Shown here in pieces: positions 7,378 through 14,440 of a DNA stretch of 20,387 nt; the stretch's first letter is position 1, and every line of letters starts with the position of its first letter. The position numbers and the translations under genes were made by a program. Below the pieces are notes generated by a model. The model was not told the origin of the DNA. It ran no database searches and was given only the letters and a program-made list of their open reading frames with translations. Location: the NCBI GenBank assembly GCA_041750975.1, contig JBGSYN010000023.1, positions 1 through 20,387 of the forward strand, written 5' to 3'. The stretch comes from JBGSYN01 sp041750975. Lineage in GTDB: Bacteria > Pseudomonadota > Alphaproteobacteria > Geminicoccales > Geminicoccaceae.

Positions 7378-7845
7378 CATCGGGTCTTACACGCAGGGAT
7401 CTCACCGCAGCGGCGGCGCTGGTCGCTTCGACCAGACGCGATTGCGGTTCAGGCGGAAATCGAGGAAGAAATTCGCAGGCTCTATGGCAGCTTTCTCGAT
7501 GCTCAGAACGCCCGGAATTTGCGGGGCGTCCGGCGCGCTCTTTGGAATTCGCCGGATTTTCTCTGGGTCAGCGATGGCCGGCCGTTCTGGGGTGTGGACG
7601 CCCTGGTCGCGCGTCTGGCAGTATTCCAGATGTCGGATGTCTGGAAGGTCGAAGCCAAGGTCGATCGCTCGCGCGTCGTCTCGCTCGCCGCCAACGCCGC
7701 CTATCTGGCGATGCCGTTGGTGCTGACGGTCGGCTCCCAGGAAAAACCCATGCAGGTAAAATGGCTGGTCGGCGTCCTCTGTCGCCGCAAAACCGATGGC
7801 TGGCATATCGCAGCCCTGTTTACGACCGAGGACAAATCGGGGTGA
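7374..7845 (+). pseudogene. Tat-signal NTF2/SnoaL-like protein gene with a frameshift
   Basis: From ATG at 7374 the first frame gives MTSGLTRRDLTAAAALVAS, a twin-arginine signal peptide start, then turns into non-protein-like sequence. The +1 frame then gives AIAVQAEIEEEIRRLYGSFLDAQNARNL followed by SPDFLWVSDGRPFWGVDALVARLAVFQ and WHIAALFTTEDKSG to TGA at 7843-7845. That is the same domain as the protein at 225-668 (compare EAQNARDL and EFLWVSDGRSYWG). No ATG or GTG opens the second frame before the domain, so one extra base (or two missing) near 7430-7445 has broken the gene, or the assembly has an error. The intact product would be ~157 residues, exported folded by Tat. Its ATG overlaps the patatin stop (ATGA), so the pair is one translational unit. 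Confidence 0.8.
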
Positions 7846-7943
7846 GGATCGCCGCAGCCAGGCAGAGGAGCGCGAGGCGGCGATAGACGTCCATTCGCGT
7901 TCGTGGCAAGCGTTAACGGCACGGTCTTCCTGGAGAACGACGC

Positions 7944-8639
7944 GTGGCAGTCAAGTTCAATGAAATGGTGTTGCGTGCGCGATCTCTGGCCGCGCCGGTC
8001 GGCGCCAGATTGGCGATGGTTGCCGACGCCTGCAAGATACACCATCCGGAATATGACGCGGAGATCGATCGGCTGGTCGCGCGGCTGAAGGCGGCCGAAG
8101 CCGGAGGCGGTGCTCCGAAGGATGGCGAGATGATCACGGATTTCCTGCTGCCAGACCAGTTCGGCCGGTTATGGCGGCTCGACCGGCTGCGCCAGCGCGG
8201 CCCCGTCATCATCGCCTTTCATCGAGGCGAATGGTGCGAATTCTGTCAGGTCAACATGGTGTCGCTGGCGCAGGCCCATCCGCGCATCGTCGAAGCGGGC
8301 GCCAGTCTGGTTACCGTGGCACCGCAACGCGCACCCTTCGCCAAGCGTCAGATCGAGGTTGCGGAGGCGACATTTCCGATGCTGTCGGACGCTGGTGGCG
8401 CCTACGCAGCGTCGCTGAATCTGGTCGTGGCGATCGGCGAAAAGGTGCGTGCGCATATGGCGCGCTTCGGCATCGATCTCTCGGAGACGAACGGCGACGA
8501 GGGTCTGTTCCTGCCGATCCCAGCGACCTTTGTCGTCGCACCCGATGGCCGGGTGATTGCGCGCCATGTCGATCCCGATCCGAGACGGCGCATGGATGTC
8601 GATGCAATGCTTCAGGCGGTTGCTGCCGTCGGGCGCTGA
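7944..8639 (+). CDS. AhpC/TSA-type thiol redoxin (peroxiredoxin-like)
   Basis: The 231-residue protein has an N-terminal helical extension (~1-60) and then a thioredoxin-fold domain. The redox site is FHRGEWCEFC (Cys98 and Cys101), equivalent to the YRGxWCPxC site of the peroxiredoxin-like AhpC/TSA family. The cis-proline region is LPIPATFVVAPDGRV (Pro193). Two cysteines in CxxC spacing suggest either a peroxidase or a disulfide reductase. There is no signal peptide. The start is GTG at 7944, with GGAGA seven bases upstream; an ATG exists seven codons in but lacks a good site. The last 28 bases overlap the convergent LysR gene. It follows the patatin/NTF2 pair after 98 bases and may share their transcript. 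Confidence 0.88.
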   Translation: MAVKFNEMVLRARSLAAPVGARLAMVADACKIHHPEYDAEIDRLVARLKAAEAGGGAPKDGEMITDFLLPDQFGRLWRLDRLRQRGPVIIAFHRGEWCEFCQVNMVSLAQAHPRIVEAGASLVTVAPQRAPFAKRQIEVAEATFPMLSDAGGAYAASLNLVVAIGEKVRAHMARFGIDLSETNGDEGLFLPIPATFVVAPDGRVIARHVDPDPRRRMDVDAMLQAVAAVGR

Positions 8640-9517
8640 AGCCTGCTCCAGTCTGCCGCCCGCAGCTGGGTCAGTAGAAGCGACGCGGCCGGGCTGCGTT
8701 GGCGCCCGGCGACGGAAAACACCCGGAGACTTTGACGAAGCCTCAGGCCGTCGATCGGGGCGGTCAGGACATCGGCCGGCATGGCCACGCTTTCCGGCGC
8801 AATGGCCACACCAATTCTGGCCCGTAGAAAGGCGATGACATCGTTGTCGTTCGCCGCCTCGACCGTGAATGAGACATCGATAGCGTCCGCCTGCAACGCT
8901 TCGACGATCGCGGAGCTGGTTTCGCAGAACGGCCGCAGCAGGATTGTTTGATTGCGCAGGTCGGCAAGGGCCAGATGGCGTTTTTGCGCCAAGGGATGCT
9001 CCTTGCTGAACGCGATCCTGACTGCCTCGTCGAACAGCGGCCAGGATTCGAACCGCGTCCACTCCATCTCGGCCGGCGTGGACAAGGCAAGGTCGGCACT
9101 GCCGTCCCGGAGCTTTGCCGCGACTTCGACGGTCGAACCGCGTGTCAGGCGGAGCCCCACTTGATCGAACGACCCAAGCAGCTCGACGAGCGGAGGCATG
9201 AAGGGTGCGAGATCGACCGCGTCCGGCAATGCCAGGTTGAGGACAGCGAAAGTCCCGGTATTCATTGCGACGGCGATCGACTTTGCCGCCGTGGCGCTTT
9301 CATAGCAGCGCATCAGCAATGGCAGCATCTTCGTCCCCAGATCGGTCAGATGCGTATGGCCGCGCTCGCGCCTGAGCAGGTCGCCCCCCAGCTCGTATTC
9401 GAGCAGCTTGATCGCGCGTGTCAGCGACGGCTGCGAAACATGACAATCGCTGGCCGCGCGCGTGAAATTCAGCGTCTCGGCAACGGCGAGAAAATAGCGG
9501 ATCTGGTGCATTTGCAT
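8612..9517 (-). CDS. LysR-family transcriptional regulator (second)
   Basis: The 301-residue protein has an N-terminal winged helix-turn-helix (MHQIRYFLAVAETLNFTRAASDCHVSQPSLTRAIKLLEYELGGDLLRR) and a LysR effector domain (from ~TFAVLNLALPDAVDL onwards). Its DNA-binding head closely resembles that of the regulator at 2381-3307, including the HLT(E/D)LG motif after the wing, so the two belong to one subfamily; the effector domains are more diverged. The start is ATG at 9515-9517, with a second ATG two codons later; neither has a strong ribosome site. It is convergent with the redoxin gene, overlapping it by 28 bases, and is followed upstream by a 146-base gap carrying repeats shared with the cupin/patatin promoter region. 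A likely regulator of nearby stress or catabolic genes; target and inducer unknown. Confidence 0.92.
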   Translation of the reverse strand: MQMHQIRYFLAVAETLNFTRAASDCHVSQPSLTRAIKLLEYELGGDLLRRERGHTHLTDLGTKMLPLLMRCYESATAAKSIAVAMNTGTFAVLNLALPDAVDLAPFMPPLVELLGSFDQVGLRLTRGSTVEVAAKLRDGSADLALSTPAEMEWTRFESWPLFDEAVRIAFSKEHPLAQKRHLALADLRNQTILLRPFCETSSAIVEALQADAIDVSFTVEAANDNDVIAFLRARIGVAIAPESVAMPADVLTAPIDGLRLRQSLRVFSVAGRQRSPAASLLLTQLRAADWSRLQRPTAATA

Positions 9518-9544
9518 TGCGCGTCGCTACCCGGAATAGAGTAT

Positions 9545-9558
9545 CCGCCGGCCGGCGG
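9545..9558. repeat. Perfect 14-bp GC palindrome upstream of the second LysR gene
   Basis: CCGCCGGCCGGCGG reads identically on both strands and lies 27 bases from the LysR start codon in a non-coding gap. It could be an autoregulatory operator, but GC-only palindromes are easily produced by chance in high-GC DNA, so confidence in function is low. Confidence 0.3.
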
Positions 9559-9663
9559 TCCCTGCCACAATTTTGTCATCTGCCTGCTGGGAAGATTTAT
9601 TGGCGGCAGACCGGTTCCCGCACCATAGCGCGTCGCGCCGTCAGCCTTTGCGCGCCGTAAAAT

Positions 9664-10458
9664 CTAGGTGATCGTCGCCGCTACGTGGCCCAGATCCTGG
9701 ATCAGGACTTCGGTGGTGCACGGAGCCTCCACCCAGATCACAGGGGTGATCGTGCCGAGACTGATGAATGAGCCGGCCGGCAGGCTGCGGCCCAGCCCCG
9801 CCCAACGCCGCAAGGCAAACAACAGGGCGTCCAGGGGATGGCTCATCAAGGCGTCGCTCAGGCCTGTGGCGACCTCGACCCCGTCGATCGAGGTCCGGCA
9901 GCGCAACCGGTCGAGCGGCAGGCCCTGCCAGGCTGTCAGGCGCGGTCCCAGCACGCTCGCGGCATTGAAGACATTGTCCGCGATCTGGACTTCGGCACCC
10001 ACGGTGAAGAAATCCACGTAGCGATCCTCGACTATCTCGATTGCCGGCATCAACGCGCCGACGAATTCGGCGGCTTCCTCTCGGCTTAACGGGGCAGAGC
10101 CGGGTTCGAGTGGCCGTGCCAGTGCCACCGCGATTTCGCTCTCGATCCCCATCCTCCGATAGTCTTTCAAGCTCAGCCGGGCGCCGCTCGGGTGAACGGT
10201 CCGGCCGAAGACCTCGCCCAGAAGCGGCTCGGGCACATTGATCAGATCCCGCATGACCTGCGTCGTGCCGCCGATCTTCAGGCCCGCCGGCGCCCCCAAT
10301 TGCGCCGCCACGATCCTGTTGGCAGCGGCCTGAACCGCATAGGCCTCATCCAGCCCCGCAATTCCCCACGCCTTCGGGAATCTCTCGAGCTTACTGGCGT
10401 CTAACCGGCATTGCGCGACATGGTCGGCCGCCATGCGCACATCGTCGTCATTCACCAA
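9664..10458 (-). CDS. 2-keto-4-pentenoate hydratase-like enzyme (FAH superfamily)
   Basis: The 264-residue product has the length and layout of the hydratase/decarboxylase branch of the fumarylacetoacetate hydrolase superfamily. It has an N-terminal helical part, then GAPAGLKIGGT (~55-65), then the metal-site strand MGIESEIAVALARPL (Glu106 and Glu108), and the later AIEIVEDRYVDFF segment with another acidic ligand. Enzymes of this branch hydrate 2-hydroxypenta-2,4-dienoates from aromatic breakdown, or decarboxylate related acids; the exact substrate is not fixed. The most likely start is TTG at 10456-10458, because AAGGA lies eight bases before it; the next codon GTG (10453-10455) is the alternative. 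It follows the permease gene by 31 bases on the same strand, suggesting it processes the imported compound. Confidence 0.85.
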   Translation of the reverse strand: MVNDDDVRMAADHVAQCRLDASKLERFPKAWGIAGLDEAYAVQAAANRIVAAQLGAPAGLKIGGTTQVMRDLINVPEPLLGEVFGRTVHPSGARLSLKDYRRMGIESEIAVALARPLEPGSAPLSREEAAEFVGALMPAIEIVEDRYVDFFTVGAEVQIADNVFNAASVLGPRLTAWQGLPLDRLRCRTSIDGVEVATGLSDALMSHPLDALLFALRRWAGLGRSLPAGSFISLGTITPVIWVEAPCTTEVLIQDLGHVAATIT

Positions 10459-10489
10459 ATAGTACGTCCTTAATGGCGAAAACCTAATG

Positions 10490-12448
10490 TCAGCCCTTCA
10501 CGCCGCCCAGGGTCAGGCCCTCGACCAGGAAACGCTGCGCGTAAATGTAGATCAGGGCGACGGGAATGGCGGTCAGCATCGACGCCGCCATCAGCTGGCC
10601 CCAGGGGAGAATGTCGCCCACGACCATCGATTGCAGACCGATCGGCAGCGTGCGAAGCGATTCGCTGGTGATGAAGACGAAGGCGAAGAGGAATTCGTTC
10701 CAGGCATTGGTGAACGCGAAGAGTGCGACGGACAGGAGCGCCGGTGCCGCGAGCGGCAGGGTAATGCGCCAGAACGCATAGAGCCGGCTGGCGCCGTCGA
10801 TCATCGCCGCTTCCTCGAGCTCGACCGGGATCGACCGGAAATAGCCGAGCATGACCCAGGTCGCGAACGGCAGGAGGAAGGTCGGATAAGTCGCCAGGAG
10901 CGCTCCATAAGTATTGATGATGCCGAGATCGGTCAGAACTTGATAGAGGGGGATGAACAGGAGTGTTCCCGGCAGGAGATAGGTAATCAACAGGAAGGTC
11001 GTCAGCAGACCGGCGCCCAGGAACTTGAGCCGTGACAGGGCATAGGCGGCGAGAGCGGCGAGCGCGACCGAGACGGCGGTACTGATCGTCGCCACGAGCA
11101 TCGAATTGCCGAACCATGTCAGGAACGGCGTCGCCTGGAGCAGGGAGGTATATTGCTCGATCGTCGCCGGTTCGGGCCAGAAGATCGATGACCGTTCGCT
11201 GATCTGGGGCGTGGTTTTCAGCGAGGTCACGATCACCCAGTAGAACGGGAACAGGACGAAGATCATGATCGGGAACAGGAGGAGAAGCCGCAAGGTAAGG
11301 TTGACGCGTTCTCGTCCCTCTCGCTTGAAAAGCGGTTGTCCGGGCGATCCGGTGATCCGGCTTCCGACAGCACTGCCAAGACTCCCGATAGCCTGAAAAA
11401 TCAGCTCGAAAGGCAGGAAGATCAAGTCGAGGACGGCCTCCCAGACGCGCCGGACATAGCGCAACAGGTGATCGCCGAGGTTGGTCTTCCGGTCGGCCGT
11501 GACCGGCCGATCGTCGTGTCGCATGAACTTCGCCAGCAACCAGATCAAGACCGCCATCAAGGGGGCGACGCTAAGGGCAATGGCGCTGCCCGGTCCATAT
11601 TGCAGCGAGCCGATGGCCTTCTCATAGGCGAGGATCGAATAGAGACGCGTGGCGCCTCCCGGACCGCCTCCCGTCATCAAATAGATCAGGCCGAACTGGT
11701 TGAAGGTCGAGATGAAGGACAACAGGAGCACGACGACGATGACGTAGCGCAGGCCGGGCAGGGTGACGTGCCGAAAGCGCTGCACGGCGTTCGCTCCGTC
11801 GACCTCGGCCGAGTCCAGCAATTGCGGGTCGATCGCCTTGAGGCCGGCGAGCAGGAGCAAGGTGTAGAACGGAATCCCTTTCCACACATTCACGGCGATC
11901 ACGCTCGGCATCGCCAGATCGGCATCGGAAAGCCACCCCTGTGGCTGGTCGATGACGCCCATGGTCAGCAAGATCGGATTCAAACCGCCGAAAATGGGGT
12001 CATAGATGCTTTTCCAGGCGAGCGCCGTGACGATTTCCGGAACGATCCAGGGCAACAGCATGATGCCGCTCAAGAGGCTGCGATAGGGCAACCGGCTGTT
12101 GAGGATCATCGCGATGGTCATGCCGGTCACGAACTTGACGGCCAGCGACCAGAGGGTGAATTGAATGGTGTTTTGTAGCGACAGCAAGTAGTCGCTGTTG
12201 GTCAACAAGTTCCGATAGTTCCTGAGACCGACATTGACGGTCTCGCCGGTCAAAAAATTGAGGGAGGTGGTACTGAGGAGGATCGCGCTGATGAATGGCC
12301 ACAGGATCAGCCCGATCATGATCAGAGCCATGGGCAACACGAAGGGGATCGCCACTTTCCAGTCCCGGCCCAGGATTCTCTTGAGGCGCGTGCCAGGAAA
12401 GGGGGGGGCTTGGATCGTGGTTGTGCTCAGCCGGGCTTGATTAGCCAT
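10490..12448 (-). CDS. Single-chain fused ABC permease (two CUT1-type permease halves)
   Basis: The 652-residue protein contains two complete permease units. Residues ~30-310 are like MalF/UgpA, with an EAA loop at ~213-232 (SAEVDGANAVQRFRHVTLPG). Residues ~383-652 are like MalG/UgpE, with an EAA loop at ~545-566 (EEAAMIDGASRLYAFWRITLP) and the usual C-terminus ending GLTLGGVKG. Normally these are two genes of ~290 and ~275 codons. Here a ~70-residue linker (~311-382) joins them in one uninterrupted frame and includes a hydrophobic or amphipathic stretch (VWEAVLDLIFLPFELIFQAIG). Each EAA loop should dock one ATPase subunit. The ATG at 12446-12448 has GGAAAG eight bases upstream. It follows the binding-protein gene and precedes the hydratase gene. 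Substrate probably a sugar, polyol or similar solute; unproven. Confidence 0.9.
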   Translation of the reverse strand: MANQARLSTTTIQAPPFPGTRLKRILGRDWKVAIPFVLPMALIMIGLILWPFISAILLSTTSLNFLTGETVNVGLRNYRNLLTNSDYLLSLQNTIQFTLWSLAVKFVTGMTIAMILNSRLPYRSLLSGIMLLPWIVPEIVTALAWKSIYDPIFGGLNPILLTMGVIDQPQGWLSDADLAMPSVIAVNVWKGIPFYTLLLLAGLKAIDPQLLDSAEVDGANAVQRFRHVTLPGLRYVIVVVLLLSFISTFNQFGLIYLMTGGGPGGATRLYSILAYEKAIGSLQYGPGSAIALSVAPLMAVLIWLLAKFMRHDDRPVTADRKTNLGDHLLRYVRRVWEAVLDLIFLPFELIFQAIGSLGSAVGSRITGSPGQPLFKREGRERVNLTLRLLLLFPIMIFVLFPFYWVIVTSLKTTPQISERSSIFWPEPATIEQYTSLLQATPFLTWFGNSMLVATISTAVSVALAALAAYALSRLKFLGAGLLTTFLLITYLLPGTLLFIPLYQVLTDLGIINTYGALLATYPTFLLPFATWVMLGYFRSIPVELEEAAMIDGASRLYAFWRITLPLAAPALLSVALFAFTNAWNEFLFAFVFITSESLRTLPIGLQSMVVGDILPWGQLMAASMLTAIPVALIYIYAQRFLVEGLTLGGVKG

Positions 12449-12539
12449 AAGCCATATCTTTCCATTTGAACGGGCTCATGATCCTATGGCCCAGCCGGAA
12501 CACTTCGTCTCCGAGCCTTGGGGTTGCGGTCGGGAAGTA

Positions 12540-12563
12540 AGAGGGCGGCCCACGCCGCCCTCT
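12540..12563 (-). ncRNA. Intercistronic hairpin between binding-protein and permease genes
   Basis: AGAGGGCGGC (12540-12549) and GCCGCCCTCT (12554-12563) form a perfect 10-bp stem with a four-base loop, 15 bases after the binding-protein stop. On the transcribed strand it is not followed by a T run, so it is unlikely to be a full terminator. In ABC operons such stems after the binding-protein gene commonly protect the upstream mRNA or reduce downstream expression; that role is inferred here. Confidence 0.65.
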
Positions 12564-12577
12564 CGGTCTGACCAGCC

Positions 12578-13975
12578 CTAAGGCTGCATAATGCCGCCTT
12601 CTTCGAAGATGGCGACGATTTTCTGATGAGCATCCGTCACGGCCTCGGCAGGGGCCATGCGGTCGGAAATGACATTCGCCATCATCTGCTCGACGATGCC
12701 CTGCGGCCGAATGGCGTCGATTGCGGCATTGGGTTCGGCGGGCCATGAGGGACCGACAAACGGATCCTCCACGCTGACCTCTTCCTTGATGATCCGGAAG
12801 TTCGGATCGGCGGCAAGCAGCTCCTCCGTCCACAAGCCCTCATAGGCAGGCATGAACAACCCGCCGGCCACCTCCGACATCCGCGTGAAGTTCGCCGGAT
12901 CGAGCAATTCGAGAGCCAGCTCTTTGGCGAGATCGATGTTCGGCGCGCCCTTGAAGATGGTCAGCCAGCCATTGGTTTCGCCGCCCTTACGGCTGTCGCC
13001 GTTATTCGCGTTCGGCCTGGTCAGCACCGTGATATTGGGGAAGACCGGATTGTTGTCCCGTTTGGCCTGGGCGTACACGCTGTAGGCGTTGTGCGTGTAG
13101 CCGATATTGCCCGCCAGAAAGGCTTCGTTATTGCTCGTGTCCGTCCAGCTCTCGACGCCGGGCGGCAGCATCGGGCCATATTTGCCGCTGCGGTCGTAGG
13201 TCTCGGCGAGCCACTCGACCGCGGCCACGGTTTCCCGTGAATCGAACTGGACGATCAGGCCGGTCTCGTCGGTGAAGTGACCGCCGAACGCCTGGATCGC
13301 GAGGACCAGGAAGCCCCAGCCGTCGCCGCTCTGATTGGGCGTCAGGCCCCAGCCCCAGAATTCATTGTCGGGGTCGGACATCGCGAGGGCAGCGTCACGA
13401 CGCTTGTCGAACGTATCGAGACTGGCGGGATCGATCCCTTGTTCCTTGAGCTTGTCGCCCCGGATGAAATTCCCCGCCGTGCCGCCGATGAACGGTATCG
13501 ATTTCCAGGCGCCGTTGATCTTGCCTTGCTTTGCCGCGTTGATCCCGGGCATGATTCGGCCATAGCGGCTTTCGGCTTCCGCCACCACGTCGCTGACGTC
13601 TTCGACGAGGTCGAGCAGGGACATTTGTACGATGCTGACATTACTCGTATAGGCAAGGTCCGGCGGGTTCCCGGCCCGAACCGCAGCCGACATCTTGCCA
13701 AGGAAGTCACCGAAGGCTTCCGCATTGGTCGTCGAGGCATCGAGCCCGACATTGTTGGCCGCAGCGAAGTCCTGAAGGGTTTCACGAAACAGCGTCTGGG
13801 CCTGCTCGAAATATTCCGTGCGGTGGATCACTGTCAGCGTGCCCGCACTGCCTCGAGGCAGCTCCGCGTCCTGGGCAAAAGCCGGGATGCCATGCCCCGC
13901 TGCGAACAGACCGGCGCTGGTGGCGGCGGTCGTGTGCAAGACGTTCCTGCGGGTTAGTTTTCCAAAGCTCGTCAC
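12578..13975 (-). CDS. ABC transporter solute-binding protein, family 1, Tat-exported
   Basis: The 465-residue protein begins with a twin-arginine signal (LTRRNVLHTTAATSAGLFAAGHGIPAFA, cleavage likely after residue 34). It continues as a type-1 extracellular solute-binding protein: LTVIHRTEYFEQAQTLFRETLQDFAAANN at the start of lobe 1, a GNPPDLAYTSN ligand-loop segment near 100, later GETNGWLTIFKGAPNIDLAKELALELLD. Its length and style fit the CUT1 (sugar/polyol) group. Export by Tat means it folds in the cytoplasm, perhaps with a cofactor or simply for rapid folding. The start is GTG at 13973-13975 with GGGGAG about nine bases upstream. It is the first gene of the leftward unit with the fused permease and hydratase. 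The ligand is unknown. Confidence 0.9.
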   Translation of the reverse strand: MTSFGKLTRRNVLHTTAATSAGLFAAGHGIPAFAQDAELPRGSAGTLTVIHRTEYFEQAQTLFRETLQDFAAANNVGLDASTTNAEAFGDFLGKMSAAVRAGNPPDLAYTSNVSIVQMSLLDLVEDVSDVVAEAESRYGRIMPGINAAKQGKINGAWKSIPFIGGTAGNFIRGDKLKEQGIDPASLDTFDKRRDAALAMSDPDNEFWGWGLTPNQSGDGWGFLVLAIQAFGGHFTDETGLIVQFDSRETVAAVEWLAETYDRSGKYGPMLPPGVESWTDTSNNEAFLAGNIGYTHNAYSVYAQAKRDNNPVFPNITVLTRPNANNGDSRKGGETNGWLTIFKGAPNIDLAKELALELLDPANFTRMSEVAGGLFMPAYEGLWTEELLAADPNFRIIKEEVSVEDPFVGPSWPAEPNAAIDAIRPQGIVEQMMANVISDRMAPAEAVTDAHQKIVAIFEEGGIMQP

Positions 13976-14440
13976 TGTTATCTTCTCCCCGATAACTCGT
14001 TGTGCGGCCTAAGGTGTGGCAGAGCCTCGCGGAAGGCAACATGAAATTATCGCCTGCTGCATTACATTGTCGTCATGCGGTTTTCGTTCCCGGAGCGCGC
14101 CGATCGAGGGGGTTGAAAGCCCCTTGGCGGACTGCCTGTTGAAGGCTGCGTGAAGCGTGCCGCTTATACCACTTGCAGCATTGCAATAGTGTGCCGGATG
14201 CTTCGGCAGCCCTTTATGATACGGTTCGCAAGGTTCGCTCTACACTCTCATCCTTCTTGAACTAGTTAACTCTGGGTTATATCGCGCAAGATATTCGATC
14301 CATGATGATCATTCCTTCCCGCGGATCAGTGCGGATTACGGGTAAATGGTTTTGACGTCATTCGGGATGATGAGGTGTCGCCTGACCGGACGGATATTTG
14401 CAGCGGTTGCCTTTATCCCTGAGAACTGCTGAACTCATTC
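13976..14440. promoter_or_regulatory. Divergent promoter region between the ABC and RND operons
   Basis: No credible gene is seen in these 465 bases. The region is AT-richer than its neighbours around 14160-14360. It carries the dyad TTGCA-GCAT-TGCAA at 14173-14186, a TATAAG on the minus strand at 14163-14168 that could be a -10 element for the ABC unit, and AACTAGTT/GTTAAC palindromes at 14260-14269. No -35/-10 pair with good spacing could be fixed for either operon. Confidence 0.45.
14173..14186. promoter_or_regulatory. Dyad TTGCA-GCAT-TGCAA, candidate operator of the ABC unit
   Basis: TTGCA at 14173-14177 and TGCAA at 14182-14186 are exact inverted copies around four bases. On the minus strand they lie immediately upstream of a TATAAG -10-like element (14163-14168), where a repressor or activator of the binding-protein operon could bind. 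LacI- and GntR-type sugar regulators use dyads of this kind, but no such regulator gene is in the window. Confidence 0.35.

Noticed and set aside
6070..7380. A 436-codon open frame antisense to the second patatin gene
   Set aside because: A similar antisense frame occurs opposite the paralogous first patatin, as expected from shared codon bias; the patatin strand carries the catalytic motifs.
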